From contig SUTP01000003.1 in NCBI GenBank assembly GCA_015062815.1, positions 1 through 43,462 of the forward strand: 43,462 nt of DNA, read 5' to 3'. Shown in pieces: positions 21,888 through 32,226 of the stretch. This DNA comes from Methanosphaera stadtmanae (GTDB taxonomy: Archaea; Methanobacteriota; Methanobacteria; Methanobacteriales; Methanobacteriaceae). How positions within the stretch are numbered: position 1 is the stretch's first letter; the number at the start of each line of letters is the position of its first letter. The notes beneath the pieces were generated by a model. That model saw only the letters and a program-made list of their open reading frames with translations, made no database searches and was not told where the DNA came from. The translations under genes and the position numbers were made by a program.

Positions 21888-23129
21888 TTAAATGTGTACG
21901 CCCATATAATTAATTAATTCAATTAAATCTTCAAAAGCAAGTAGTTCCTGTTTTAACACATCTTGTTTACTTAATGTTCCACTCATTTCACCATCCATTG
22001 TAAGCATGTCTGGTCCTCTATGAATTAATCTTTTTTTACCATCTTTTTGTAAAACTTCTTCAGCTACTAAATCATGTATAAAACATCTTCCAGGTATAAT
22101 AACTGTTTCTTGTACTTGTTCTAAGTCAATTTCTTCAAGATCTTGTTTTGTAATTAAACAAGCTATGTCTTGGTTGGTTGGGATTACGTTAACATAATCT
22201 CCTGCATTTAAATTTTCAAATATTTTTTTAATGTATGGTGCAGATATTTTACTGGTTATAATAGTTGCTTTAGCTCTAACTGGTGTTAATATCTCTAAAT
22301 ATTCTTTATTCTTTTCTTTAGATAAAGCATAAGGACTATCATTATCGGGATCACAAAGAGGCGTTCCTGTTACTCTTAAATTATATTCTTTTGCTGTGTC
22401 CTTAACTATTTGTTCAAATTCATCGATGGGTTGAGGTTCAATTCCTGGAATTAATGGTTTACTGTTCAATATCAAACCTTGTTCTCTGCTATTAGCGAAT
22501 CTCATCAATATTAATGCTTTAGCACCCCATGATTCAAGGTCATCACAAGTTTTTCTAAGAATTTCACCATCATTAATTCCGGGGATTATTATGGATGCTG
22601 CATGAACATCACAACTTTCACAAAATCTTTTTAAGGCTTCAACAGATGCTTCAGGTGTGGGATCATTCATCCATTTTCTTCTTAATTGGGGGTCTGTTGA
22701 AAATGCAGTATATGTGGTTTCAACGACATCATTATTAATTAATTTATCGACAATTCCTGGATCATCAATACCTTTACCACTTGTATATCCTAAGTGGGTA
22801 GTCATGCCCATGTTCTTTATGCCTTGTGTCAATTCCACTAATTCGGGATAACAGCTTACATCACCGTCACCCGTTATGTTAACCATCAAATCTTTAGAAA
22901 TTTCTGTATTAAAAAGTGTTGATTGAATTTGTGTTAAAACTCTAAAAGCAGGGAAAAAATCTCTTGTCATGTTGGTATCAGTAGTACAATGAGAGCAACC
23001 TACTTGTCCAGGAGGACAATATTTGCATCCTAGTACGATACCTGAAGTAACATTTTTAAAATAACAATAGTTACAAAATCCTCTACAATTTTTTCCTGGA
23101 ATTCCTCCAACATCAGCCATAATTTGCAT
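21888..23129 (-). CDS. mmp10: Methanogenesis marker 10 radical SAM protein, methyl-CoM reductase arginine C-methyltransferase (Mmp10)
   Basis: MADVGGIPGKNCRGFCNYCYFKNV...GCKYCPPGQVGCSHC; radical SAM plus Cys-rich N-terminus typical of Mmp10. Confidence 0.9.
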   Translation of the reverse strand: MQIMADVGGIPGKNCRGFCNYCYFKNVTSGIVLGCKYCPPGQVGCSHCTTDTNMTRDFFPAFRVLTQIQSTLFNTEISKDLMVNITGDGDVSCYPELVELTQGIKNMGMTTHLGYTSGKGIDDPGIVDKLINNDVVETTYTAFSTDPQLRRKWMNDPTPEASVEALKRFCESCDVHAASIIIPGINDGEILRKTCDDLESWGAKALILMRFANSREQGLILNSKPLIPGIEPQPIDEFEQIVKDTAKEYNLRVTGTPLCDPDNDSPYALSKEKNKEYLEILTPVRAKATIITSKISAPYIKKIFENLNAGDYVNVIPTNQDIACLITKQDLEEIDLEQVQETVIIPGRCFIHDLVAEEVLQKDGKKRLIHRGPDMLTMDGEMSGTLSKQDVLKQELLAFEDLIELINYMGVHI

Positions 23130-23274
23130 ATTATATTAATTTCTAATTTATATTTTTTAATGTTATCTATATTATTAAATTAATATTGAAGGATATTACT
23201 GAATAAAATTATATTCTATAAAAATCATAGAATTATATAATAATAATTTATAAAATTTTTAGTAAGGTGTAATA

Positions 23275-23877
23275 ATGATAGGAAAAAATACTCACATAGT
23301 TGATTGCAGGGAAACAAGAGGATTAGGTGAAGGTGGAGGAATTGCTCAACGTGGAACTTATGCTCAATGTGGGGATGAATTATTAGCTGTAGCAATGTCT
23401 CCTGGAAGAAGACATATTACTAAACCTGTTTGTGAAATAACATTTGCATTAAGAGAAGCTAATATACAGACAAGTACTTTAGTTTTAAATGCAGGTTCTG
23501 GAGTTCCTAAAGACACCCCAACTGGTGGAAATCAAGGTTTATTTGGTGTTACTCCTAAAGAAATTTCACAAATGAATAGACATAAAGTTGTTCTTTTACA
23601 CTTTGGTGGGGTTAAAAATCATATAATATATAAAGCACGTCATGTTTTAAAAAATATTAATAAACCTGTTATTATTATTTCACAATATCCATTAGATTTT
23701 GAAGATTTTGCACGAATTGGTGTTAAAACTAGAGCCATAATGCCAGAAAAACCAGAAACTCAAGGAACTATTGTTGAACTAATAACTGATGTCATTCGTG
23801 GAGAAACATGTACTCAAGAAAAATTAGATGAAATTATTAATAAAGTAGAAAATTCAATTGAAATTTATGGTAATTAA
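23275..23877 (+). CDS. mcrC: Methyl-coenzyme M reductase operon protein C (McrC)
   Basis: [55 protein letters not shown]; immediately upstream of mtrE. Confidence 0.85.
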   Translation: MIGKNTHIVDCRETRGLGEGGGIAQRGTYAQCGDELLAVAMSPGRRHITKPVCEITFALREANIQTSTLVLNAGSGVPKDTPTGGNQGLFGVTPKEISQMNRHKVVLLHFGGVKNHIIYKARHVLKNINKPVIIISQYPLDFEDFARIGVKTRAIMPEKPETQGTIVELITDVIRGETCTQEKLDEIINKVENSIEIYGN

Positions 23878-23891
23878 ACTGGGGTAACTCT

Positions 23892-24767
23892 ATGGATATA
23901 ATATTTAATCTAATGGTAGTTACTTTAATGGGTTTGGTTGCTGTCATAGCTGGTATATTTGAGGATTTGGAATCTGATGTTGCATCAACTAGTAATCCAA
24001 ATTCTCAAGTACAACTAGCTTCAGAAGTTGGAAATTTACATAAATTTTTTAACAGAGCTATTTCAGGTGAACCATTACTTGTTGGAACGATGGCCACTAT
24101 TTCAGGTACCATTTGTTATGTTTTATTATCTTTAAATCAACCAATATTATTATCATTAACTATATCAGCCGTTATAGCTACTTTGGTTCAACTTGTTTTG
24201 TCAATAACTTCATATATGGGTCGAATTACTAGTCAAGCGTTATATAATCAACCTATTTTTATGGATGTATTATATAAACATATTCCTACTATGGTTGCTC
24301 ATGCATTTATAACACTATTTTCTATCACATTATTATCTTATTTAATGGTTTATGTTATGAATCCGCAGTTACCTTTAACTTTTCCATTAGTAACACTACT
24401 TTTGGGTGTAACATTAGGTTCTGTGGGATCTGCTGTTGGGGATATTCATTATGGTGCTGAAAAATTGTATCAAACAGAAAAATTTGGTGCAGGTATACCC
24501 GTATCTTTAAATGGGCAAATAACTACTATATCTTCAATAGGTTCAAATTCGTCTATAGATGTTGTTAAATTTTGTTCAAAATTTGCTGGACCTTTAACAG
24601 GCTTGTGTTTTGGAATAATTATATTTTTAAGTTTCTGGCAATCATTAGTATTTGGAATAAAACTTGGATTAATTTTTGGATTTGTCATAATTATTTTAAT
24701 AACTATTTTGAATGGATTTTTAGAACATAAATCTAGAAAAAAATATGGGAAATATAAAAAAGAATAA
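23892..24767 (+). CDS. mtrE: Tetrahydromethanopterin S-methyltransferase subunit E
   Basis: GIFEDLESDVASTSNPNSQVQLASEVGNLHKFFNRAISGEP; first gene of mtrEDCBAFGH. Confidence 0.96.
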   Translation: MDIIFNLMVVTLMGLVAVIAGIFEDLESDVASTSNPNSQVQLASEVGNLHKFFNRAISGEPLLVGTMATISGTICYVLLSLNQPILLSLTISAVIATLVQLVLSITSYMGRITSQALYNQPIFMDVLYKHIPTMVAHAFITLFSITLLSYLMVYVMNPQLPLTFPLVTLLLGVTLGSVGSAVGDIHYGAEKLYQTEKFGAGIPVSLNGQITTISSIGSNSSIDVVKFCSKFAGPLTGLCFGIIIFLSFWQSLVFGIKLGLIFGFVIIILITILNGFLEHKSRKKYGKYKKE

Positions 24768-24781
24768 TCGGGGTATTGTTT

Positions 24782-25477
24782 ATGATTACATTATTATTAA
24801 GTATCATAGTTGGTGCAACACTAATTGGGATTGGTGTTCATTTCATACCTGTGGGAGGTGCACCTGCAGCATTGTCCACATCAGCAGGTATCCCTACTGG
24901 AGCTCCAATGATAACAATAGGTATGGGTATAACGAGCATACTGGTTACTTCATTAACTATTAATCAATCTGAAATTATTGTATTATTATCTGGTGCTGTA
25001 GCTTCTATGATGATGATGGCTATAACTATGTTTTTTTCTAATTTGATGCATATTTATGGGGTGGGTGTTCCTTTAGCATCTGCAACTTTTCAAAAAGATC
25101 CAATAACGGGTTTTGAACAAGAAGAATATGTTAGTCCAGGTACAAAAGGTCATGGAATACCAACAGTTTCTTTTATTAGTGGATTAATAGGTTCATTATT
25201 GGGAGGAATTGGTGGCAGTTTAGCTTACTATGCATTATATACTCAGATTGTTTCAAAAGTTACATGGTCTTATATGATTATTAATTCAGTAGTAGCTTCA
25301 TTATCTTTAATTATATTTATAATAATTGCAGTAATTGCCTCATATAATATTGGTGGAACTATTCAAGGATTTTATGATAAAAAATTTATGAAAAAAATTG
25401 TCACAGGAACTATTTCGTGTTTCTTAATAGCAATATTATTGTCAATAATTTATGTACTTTTTATAGGGGGTTTGTAA
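24782..25477 (+). CDS. mtrD: Tetrahydromethanopterin S-methyltransferase subunit D
   Basis: HFIPVGGAPAALSTSAGIPTGAPMITIGMGIT; operon position; ATG 24782 preferred over TTG 24776. Confidence 0.96.
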   Translation: MITLLLSIIVGATLIGIGVHFIPVGGAPAALSTSAGIPTGAPMITIGMGITSILVTSLTINQSEIIVLLSGAVASMMMMAITMFFSNLMHIYGVGVPLASATFQKDPITGFEQEEYVSPGTKGHGIPTVSFISGLIGSLLGGIGGSLAYYALYTQIVSKVTWSYMIINSVVASLSLIIFIIIAVIASYNIGGTIQGFYDKKFMKKIVTGTISCFLIAILLSIIYVLFIGGL

Positions 25478-26254
25478 ATGGCTGATGATATAATACCACA
25501 TCAAGTAATAATATTAATATCAATATTGGTTGGTGTGCTGGGAATATATTTGAGTGATATATCAGGTATATTTTCTATTGTTGCTACGGTTTTTGCAATT
25601 ATATTAGGTACAAATACATTAAGACAAGTGGGAAGGTACAGTTTAGGTACTGGTGTACCTTCAATAATATATATGCTCACTGCTTCTGGTGTAGTTTCAA
25701 CATTTGGATCAATCGGAATTTCCTTTTATTTTAATCAAATAGTTCTATTTCCAGTAATATGTATAGTTGCTTCATTTTTGATTGGATATCTTATTTCATT
25801 AATCTGTAAATACATTTTCAAGATTAAAGTGGAGATATTATCAAAGTCTTTCATAATAATTTGTATTTCCTCAGTCATTGCAGTTTTATCTATGTCTTCC
25901 TTGATTGCAACAACATATAATATCAATGTTATTTTTGATACAGTTATAAAAAATGGTTTAATAATCTTTTTAATGATTATAACAGTAATGGCAATACAGA
26001 ATCCATATAATTCCTGTATGGGGGCTAATGAAGAACAGTATAGAACTATATCTTTAGCTATTTCAAATACCTTTTTATTATTAATGATAGTATCTATAAT
26101 ATGTATATTAACAAGCCCTCACTGGTATATTTATTTAATAATTAGCTTTATTGGATGGGTAATAGCTATTAGAAAATACATAAAGTATAGTATGCAACAA
26201 GCAGCATTAATTAAATGGTCTGGATTATGGCCTAAATTAAATGAAGGTGATTAA
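25478..26254 (+). CDS. mtrC: Tetrahydromethanopterin S-methyltransferase subunit C
   Basis: Multi-TM protein, RQVGRYSLGTGVPSI, NPYNSCMGANEEQYRT; operon position. Confidence 0.95.
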   Translation: MADDIIPHQVIILISILVGVLGIYLSDISGIFSIVATVFAIILGTNTLRQVGRYSLGTGVPSIIYMLTASGVVSTFGSIGISFYFNQIVLFPVICIVASFLIGYLISLICKYIFKIKVEILSKSFIIICISSVIAVLSMSSLIATTYNINVIFDTVIKNGLIIFLMIITVMAIQNPYNSCMGANEEQYRTISLAISNTFLLLMIVSIICILTSPHWYIYLIISFIGWVIAIRKYIKYSMQQAALIKWSGLWPKLNEGD

Positions 26255-26566
26255 ATGGTAGATGAAACATCTTTAATAAAAATTGATGATAATATAATAT
26301 TAGATGTCAGTACTGGGATAATAGGGTCACGAAAAAATAATGATTTGAAAACTAATTCAACACCTTCAATTGTATTTGATGAAATAAACACTGAATTAGA
26401 TAAATTAGAAGAGGCTATAGATAATCTTGAAAAATCTCTTGACCCAAGAACTATCTCTAACTTATCTTATCCTGATAGGGATGGAATCTATAAAATGGAA
26501 GGATTATTAACAAATATGGTATTGGGTGTAATAATTGCTTTGTTAATTATTATATTATTATTATGA
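26255..26566 (+). CDS. mtrB: Tetrahydromethanopterin S-methyltransferase subunit B
   Basis: 103 aa, C-terminal TM helix, SLDPRTISNLSYPDRDGIYKMEGLLTNMVLG; operon position. Confidence 0.94.
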   Translation: MVDETSLIKIDDNIILDVSTGIIGSRKNNDLKTNSTPSIVFDEINTELDKLEEAIDNLEKSLDPRTISNLSYPDRDGIYKMEGLLTNMVLGVIIALLIIILLL

Positions 26567-26582
26567 ATCAAAAGGTGAAATT

Positions 26583-27329
26583 ATGAGTGATAAAAATGAA
26601 GTTGGTAGTGATTGGCCTTTTGAAACTGGAGATTATGTGTTAGGTGATATTCATAGTCCTGTTGCAGTAGTTACGTTAGGTTCTAATATGAATAATCATT
26701 TTGATAATTCAGAAGTATCTATTGCCGGACCATTACATACTGAAAATTTGGGTATAGAAAAAATGGTAACAAATATTATTTCTAATCCATATATCAGATA
26801 TTTAATTATTTGTGGTTCAGAAGTTCAAGGTCATATAACTGGTAAAACGGTAGAAGCTTTATATGAAAATGGTATTGATCCGGAAAAGAAAACCATTTTA
26901 GGTTCTCCAGGAGCAATACCTTTTGTAGAAAATTTACCCGTTGAAGCAGTTGAACGTTTTAAAGATCAAATAGAGCTTATCAGCATGATTGATAATGAAA
27001 ATACTGATGAGATTGATATAAAAATAAAAGAATGCATAGAAAATAATCCCGGACCCTATAATGAAGAACCTATGATAATAGAATTAAATGAAAAAGAGGA
27101 TGTTGAGGAAAATACAGAAGAGAATGTTGAATTAATTGAGGATAATCATAATGTTGATTCATCAAGTATAAACTTACTTGAAATAGAATCACGTATTCGT
27201 TTTATGAAAGCTGAAATTAACGAAATAGCTAGTTTGGAAAAAATTTCATCAGGATATTATGCTGGAAAAATTGAAGGAATAGTGATAGGCTTTATAATTA
27301 CAATAATTCTTTTAATAATAATTTTATAG
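26583..27329 (+). CDS. mtrA: Tetrahydromethanopterin S-methyltransferase subunit A (corrinoid subunit)
   Basis: WPFETGDYVLGDIHSPVAVVTLGSN, ICGSEVQGHITGKTV, C-terminal TM helix. Confidence 0.96.
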   Translation: MSDKNEVGSDWPFETGDYVLGDIHSPVAVVTLGSNMNNHFDNSEVSIAGPLHTENLGIEKMVTNIISNPYIRYLIICGSEVQGHITGKTVEALYENGIDPEKKTILGSPGAIPFVENLPVEAVERFKDQIELISMIDNENTDEIDIKIKECIENNPGPYNEEPMIIELNEKEDVEENTEENVELIEDNHNVDSSSINLLEIESRIRFMKAEINEIASLEKISSGYYAGKIEGIVIGFIITIILLIIIL

Positions 27330-27337
27330 GTGTTACT

Positions 27338-27523
27338 ATGAATAAACAATTGAAAAATATAAAATTCCTTGTTGATTCAATAGGATACAAAACTCAACTA
27401 ATTGGAAGAAATCAACGATTATTCATTGCAGTAGATCAAACAAGATGGGGTATTTTAATTGGCTTTTTATTTGTCTTTATAGTAATAGGAATACCTATTA
27501 TTTATTATAAAGGGGGTTTTTAA
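27338..27523 (+). CDS. mtrF: Tetrahydromethanopterin S-methyltransferase subunit F
   Basis: 61 aa, YKTQLIGRNQRLF plus one TM helix; between mtrA and mtrG. Confidence 0.92.
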   Translation: MNKQLKNIKFLVDSIGYKTQLIGRNQRLFIAVDQTRWGILIGFLFVFIVIGIPIIYYKGGF

Positions 27524-27709
27524 TTGTCTAATGATGATTTTGATAAAATAAATGAAAGATTAGATAGGTTAGAAGAAAGATTAGAAGAATCTCATGGTGA
27601 CTATTCTCAAAGGGCTGGAAAACGTATTGGGAGAGATATTGGAATATTATATGGAATTATAATAGCCTTGTTGTTAATAATAGTGTTAATGAAATTGAAT
27701 ATTATTTAA
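27524..27709 (+). CDS. mtrG: Tetrahydromethanopterin S-methyltransferase subunit G (TTG start)
   Basis: [29 protein letters not shown] plus TM helix; TTG directly after the mtrF stop with upstream GGGGG SD. Confidence 0.92.
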   Translation: MSNDDFDKINERLDRLEERLEESHGDYSQRAGKRIGRDIGILYGIIIALLLIIVLMKLNII

Positions 27710-27721
27710 AGGAGCTAGTTT

Positions 27722-28654
27722 ATGTTTAAATTTGAAAAAAAACAAGAAGTTTTTGATATTTATGGTGTAAAAATTGGAGGACAACCTGGCGAATATCCTA
27801 CTGTTTTAGCAGGTACCATTTTTTATGCAGGTCATAATATTATATCTGATGAAACAAAAGGTGTATTTGATAAAGAAAAAGCTGAAACATTAATTAATAC
27901 TATGGATGAAATGACTGATAAAACAGGTAATCCTAATATTGTACAAATATTTGGTGCAACTCCAGAAGCTATTGTAAAATATGTTGATTTTGTTTCTTCA
28001 ATTACAGAATCTCCTTTTTTAATAGATTCCACAGCTCCTGAAGCTCGTATGGCTGCTGCAGAATATGTCAATGAAACGGGAATTTCTGAACGTACAATTT
28101 ATAATTCAATAAATATGTCTATAGATTCAGAAGAAATAGAAGTATTAAAAAATTCAGATATCACTTCTTCAATTATATTAGGATTTAATCCAACACAACC
28201 TGATGTAAAAGGGAAAATGGACATATGGGAAAATGGTTCGGGCATTATTGATAAAGGTCTTCTAGAAATAGCATCAGATTGTGGTATAATAAAACCATTA
28301 ATGGATGTAGCTGTCACACCATTAGGTCAAGGTGGAGGTGTAGCTATAAAAGCTACTCTTAATGAAAAAAGTAAATGGGGTTATCCTGCAGGTAGTGGAG
28401 CTCATAATGTACCTTCTGCTTGGCAATGGATTAAAAATTTTAAAAAAGACTATCCTGAATCATGGCCTGTGTGTGATATTGGTGCTAATATAATTCAACA
28501 AATGGTTGGGGGAGATTTTGTACTATTTGGTCCTATAGAAAATACTAGAAAAGTATTTTCAGCTTGTGCAATGACAGATATGTTTATAGCTGAGGCTAAT
28601 CAAACTATTGGGATAGATTCAGTGGATTCTCATCCTTTTAAAAATTTATTATGA
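27722..28654 (+). CDS. mtrH: Tetrahydromethanopterin S-methyltransferase subunit H
   Basis: MFKFEKKQEVFDIYGVKIGGQPGEYPTVLAGTIFYAGH, TIM-barrel methyltransferase. Confidence 0.96.
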   Translation: MFKFEKKQEVFDIYGVKIGGQPGEYPTVLAGTIFYAGHNIISDETKGVFDKEKAETLINTMDEMTDKTGNPNIVQIFGATPEAIVKYVDFVSSITESPFLIDSTAPEARMAAAEYVNETGISERTIYNSINMSIDSEEIEVLKNSDITSSIILGFNPTQPDVKGKMDIWENGSGIIDKGLLEIASDCGIIKPLMDVAVTPLGQGGGVAIKATLNEKSKWGYPAGSGAHNVPSAWQWIKNFKKDYPESWPVCDIGANIIQQMVGGDFVLFGPIENTRKVFSACAMTDMFIAEANQTIGIDSVDSHPFKNLL

Positions 28655-28658
28655 TACC

Positions 28659-30041
28659 ATGATACTCGATACGATAACAATACCTTCAATAACTAAAGAT
28701 GAGATTAAAGATCAGTTTTTTACAGTTATGTCTGTTGAATTGGGTAATACTACTATAAAATCAATTATAACAACAACAAATATAAAAACTAATAAAAATT
28801 TTCAAATCATTAAATTAGTTAAATTAACCAGAGATATTCGTCTTCCTTATGATAATGAAGAAGTATTTGGACATACTATTTGGGATAAACCATTATCTAA
28901 GGAAGCTATTGAAGAAACTATCACGGAACTAATATTGGAATCTTTGAAAAAAAGTAATTTAACTCAAGAAGATTTGGATTTTGTGGTAAGGTCAACAGGT
29001 GTTGTAGCATTAAGTGGTTTATCAAAAGAAGTAGGTTCCATTATTAAAGCGTTGTCTGATGGATGTTTAAATGCGAATATTAAACCTTCTCAGATGATGG
29101 CTCCTTTTTCTATAAATAATATTCCCGAGCATATCCGTAAATATTCTTTTTTTAATTCAATAAAATTTGATGGTTCAGTAGTAAGTGTTAGTTCACCAAA
29201 AGTAACTGGTATGATAGCTAATGAAATGGAGGGGGAATTAGTTACTGCAGGAATAAAATTAGCCTCAAAAGAATCTAATATTGATTATAGGAATCCTGTT
29301 GTTTCAATTGATATGGGCACTACTTTAGCAGGTCAGGTGATTAATAATATACAGCCTTACGCAAATTTAATTTGTAACTATATTGGTCTTGCAGGTGGGA
29401 TTGGTGATATTATATTAAGGGAAATTGGAATCATTAATAGTGATGAATCCACTATTGATTTGGAATATAATCAATTAGACATATCATTTAATGAAGATGA
29501 ACTTCATGAACATACACTTAAATTACATGAATTCATTGATATAATGGAAGTAACTCCTGATTATCAAGAGTTTGGATTAGTTGCTGTAGATGGAAATCTA
29601 TTAAAAAACTCTGATGTTAAAGTGATTGGTTCAAGAATAAATAATAAAGATGAACTAATAAAAATATTCAATAAATTAGTCAACACATCCTCTAAAATTG
29701 ATGTTTTATTACATCTTGATGATTTATATGCCTATTTAATTAAACGATTAATTGATGAAACTAAAAAATTAAATAGACTACCTAAAAATGCAACATTAGG
29801 AATCACAGGTCGTGCAGGAACATCAGGTTTAAAAACAAAATTTATACAAAAATATTTAGAAGATACTTTTGAAAATATAATTTTTGTAGAAGATGGATTA
29901 TCATTGGGGGCTGTTATGATGGCAAGATGTATGAATTCTTTGGGGTCACCGATTAATCCTGTAGGTGGTTCAAAAGGAGGAATGTGTATAATGCAACAAA
30001 GAATTACTAATCAAAATGTTAATATAAATAAAAAAAGTTAA
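28659..30041 (+). CDS. Methanogenesis marker 14 protein (Mmp14-like)
   Basis: 460 aa directly downstream of mtrH; ASKHA-like SIDMGTTLAGQVIN; LGSPINPVGGSKGGMCIMQQR C-terminus as in the methanogenesis-marker-14 family. Confidence 0.75.
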   Translation: MILDTITIPSITKDEIKDQFFTVMSVELGNTTIKSIITTTNIKTNKNFQIIKLVKLTRDIRLPYDNEEVFGHTIWDKPLSKEAIEETITELILESLKKSNLTQEDLDFVVRSTGVVALSGLSKEVGSIIKALSDGCLNANIKPSQMMAPFSINNIPEHIRKYSFFNSIKFDGSVVSVSSPKVTGMIANEMEGELVTAGIKLASKESNIDYRNPVVSIDMGTTLAGQVINNIQPYANLICNYIGLAGGIGDIILREIGIINSDESTIDLEYNQLDISFNEDELHEHTLKLHEFIDIMEVTPDYQEFGLVAVDGNLLKNSDVKVIGSRINNKDELIKIFNKLVNTSSKIDVLLHLDDLYAYLIKRLIDETKKLNRLPKNATLGITGRAGTSGLKTKFIQKYLEDTFENIIFVEDGLSLGAVMMARCMNSLGSPINPVGGSKGGMCIMQQRITNQNVNINKKS

Positions 30042-30063
30042 TTGGAAAGATTTTATCTTTTTT

Positions 30064-30939
30064 TTAGAGATATGTTTTTTCTCTTTCCATTTGTTCAAGT
30101 CTAATTATTCTATCTGCTGTAGATGGGTGTGTTGAAAATAAATTTTGTATAGTACTTTTAGCATTACCAAAAGGATTCATAATAAACATATGAGCGTCAC
30201 TTGGTTTAGCATTTCTCATAGGATTCTGAATAGTTCCAAATTCTATTTTTCTTAAAGCACTTGCTAAAGCTAATGGTTTTCCACAGATTTGAGCACCGGT
30301 TGCATCAGCTTTATATTCTCTATTTCTACTAACACATAATTGTATTAATGTAGCTGCAATTGGTGCTAATATAGCAACAGCTAGTCCTGCCATAATATTT
30401 CCGTAATCGTCATCGCCACCAACAAAAAATACGCCATATTTACCAATACTTGCTATTAAAGTAATTGCTCCAGCAATACCTGCAACTATTGAGCTAATTA
30501 GAATATCTGAATTTTTAATATGTCCTAATTCATGAGATAAGACGCCTCTTAATTCATCTTCATCCAATAAATTTAAAAGTCCTGATGTAACAGCCACAAC
30601 AGCATTATTTTGATTCCTTCCAGTTGCAAATGCATTAGGATCATTACTTTGTATTACAGCTATTCTAGGTTTTTTTATATTTGCTCTATTAGCTAAATCA
30701 CTTATAATTCTATGAAGATTTGGTGATTCTTGTTCTGATACGATTCTAGCATTATATGATCTGACGGCAATTTTATCTGAATTATAATATGAATAAAAAT
30801 TCATTCCTAAAGCAATTAATAAACCAACAAATGCTCCTATATGCATATGTCCAAAGATATTGCCAATAATATTTCCAACTAGAACCATTATTACAGTTAG
30901 AACAGTTAATAATAACATAGTTTTTAAGTTTTCTAACAT
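30064..30939 (-). CDS. htpX: HtpX-like M48 zinc metalloprotease
   Basis: HELGHIKNSD zinc motif, SNDPNAFATGRNQNNAVVAVTSGLL, N-terminal TM helices. Confidence 0.93.
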   Translation of the reverse strand: MLENLKTMLLLTVLTVIMVLVGNIIGNIFGHMHIGAFVGLLIALGMNFYSYYNSDKIAVRSYNARIVSEQESPNLHRIISDLANRANIKKPRIAVIQSNDPNAFATGRNQNNAVVAVTSGLLNLLDEDELRGVLSHELGHIKNSDILISSIVAGIAGAITLIASIGKYGVFFVGGDDDYGNIMAGLAVAILAPIAATLIQLCVSRNREYKADATGAQICGKPLALASALRKIEFGTIQNPMRNAKPSDAHMFIMNPFGNAKSTIQNLFSTHPSTADRIIRLEQMEREKTYL

Positions 30940-31084
30940 TTATTCAAGCCTTCTTATTATTTCTATCATTTTATTATCTAGCATGTTATATAATTTTTTT
31001 CATGAAATAATTACTTTCATTAAACATATATAATTAATAATATCTTTTTATAAATAATATAATTATAATTTACCGAGGTTTTAA

Positions 31085-31681
31085 ATGACAACTGCATTAA
31101 TAATGGCGGGAGGTAAAGGTACTCGCATGGATTTGGATTGTGAAAAACCAATGATTGAAGTTGATTCAAAACCCATGATTCAACATGTTATTGAAGCTTT
31201 ACTTAGTTCAAAATATATTGATAAAATATTAGTTACTATAAGTCCAAATACTAATAAAACTAGAGAATTCATTAAAAATTTTCCTGTAACTCCTGTTGAT
31301 ACTTCAGGAATGGGTTATATAGAGGATTTATCTTATATTTTAACTAATAGGGATTATGTTGAAGAAGATGAAGTAGTCATGACAATAGTTTCAGATTTAC
31401 CTTTTGTAACAGGTGAACAAATTGATGATGTACTAGAACACTATTATGAGAGAAAAAAACCTGCTATGTGTGTATCAGTACCTGAAGAATTATTTAAAAA
31501 ATATAAAATAACACCTACTTTAGTTTATGAGGGTTTAGTACCATCGGGAGTTAATTTAGTATTGGCTAATGATAAAGAACAAGATCAAACAATTTATATT
31601 ACAGATAATATAGAATTAGCATTTAATATCAACACAATTAATGATTTAAATTTATCCGAACATTATATTAATAGAAAATAA
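31085..31681 (+). CDS. cobY: Adenosylcobinamide-phosphate guanylyltransferase (CobY-type)
   Basis: NTP-transferase MTTALIMAGGKGTRMDLDCEKPMIEVDSKPMI; archaeal CobY size and context. Confidence 0.82.
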   Translation: MTTALIMAGGKGTRMDLDCEKPMIEVDSKPMIQHVIEALLSSKYIDKILVTISPNTNKTREFIKNFPVTPVDTSGMGYIEDLSYILTNRDYVEEDEVVMTIVSDLPFVTGEQIDDVLEHYYERKKPAMCVSVPEELFKKYKITPTLVYEGLVPSGVNLVLANDKEQDQTIYITDNIELAFNINTINDLNLSEHYINRK

Positions 31682-31791
31682 TATATAACTAAAATAGTTA
31701 CAAAGTTATATATAATTTAATTTAACAATATAATAATATTAGATAATGATTATCAAATGTCACAACAAAAAAAATCTAGGTGAACAATAAA

Positions 31792-32061
31792 ATGGCTAAT
31801 GAAAGGGAATTAATTAAAGGTGAAGAAAAATTTTGGGCTGATATCAAAGGATATCAAGTAGCAACTAATACTGCAAGAATTCTTGGAGAATTAGAAGAAT
31901 TAACAATTGATGAGAAAACTGGTAAAATCACAGAGATAATCATTAAAACCGATATTGAAAGAAATGTTAATGTCAAAGGTGCAAGACGTGACGGTGAATT
32001 TTTAATTGTACCGTTTGGTAGAGTAGAAAAAGTCGGTGAATTTATAATTATCTCAGGATAA
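31792..32061 (+). CDS. PRC-barrel domain protein
   Basis: KGYQVATNTARILGELEELTIDEKTGKITEIII; AGGTG SD overlaps the GTG at 31780, so ATG 31792 preferred. Confidence 0.82.
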   Translation: MANERELIKGEEKFWADIKGYQVATNTARILGELEELTIDEKTGKITEIIIKTDIERNVNVKGARRDGEFLIVPFGRVEKVGEFIIISG

Positions 32062-32068
32062 AAGGGAA

Positions 32069-32110
32069 TAGATAATCGTTTGATTATTTAATTTTTAACT
32101 CTTTTTTTTA
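32069..32110 (+). terminator. Hairpin plus U-tract transcription terminator
   Basis: TAGATAATC-GTTT-GATTATTTA stem (one G-T) followed by TTTTTAACTCTTTTTTTT. Confidence 0.65.
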
Positions 32111-32226
32111 ATATGTACTCCAATATAATACTACTTTTAGACATAATTACTAATTTTAAAAATAGTTATTTTAGGTTATGTATTATTATTTTGAAAAAAA
32201 ATAGTGAAGTAGAAGAAAAGAGGAGT

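Noticed and set aside
24745-24963. 72-aa ORF overlapping the mtrE end and mtrD start
   Set aside because: Out of frame with clear mtrE/mtrD coding sequence; composition matches a shifted reading of mtrD.
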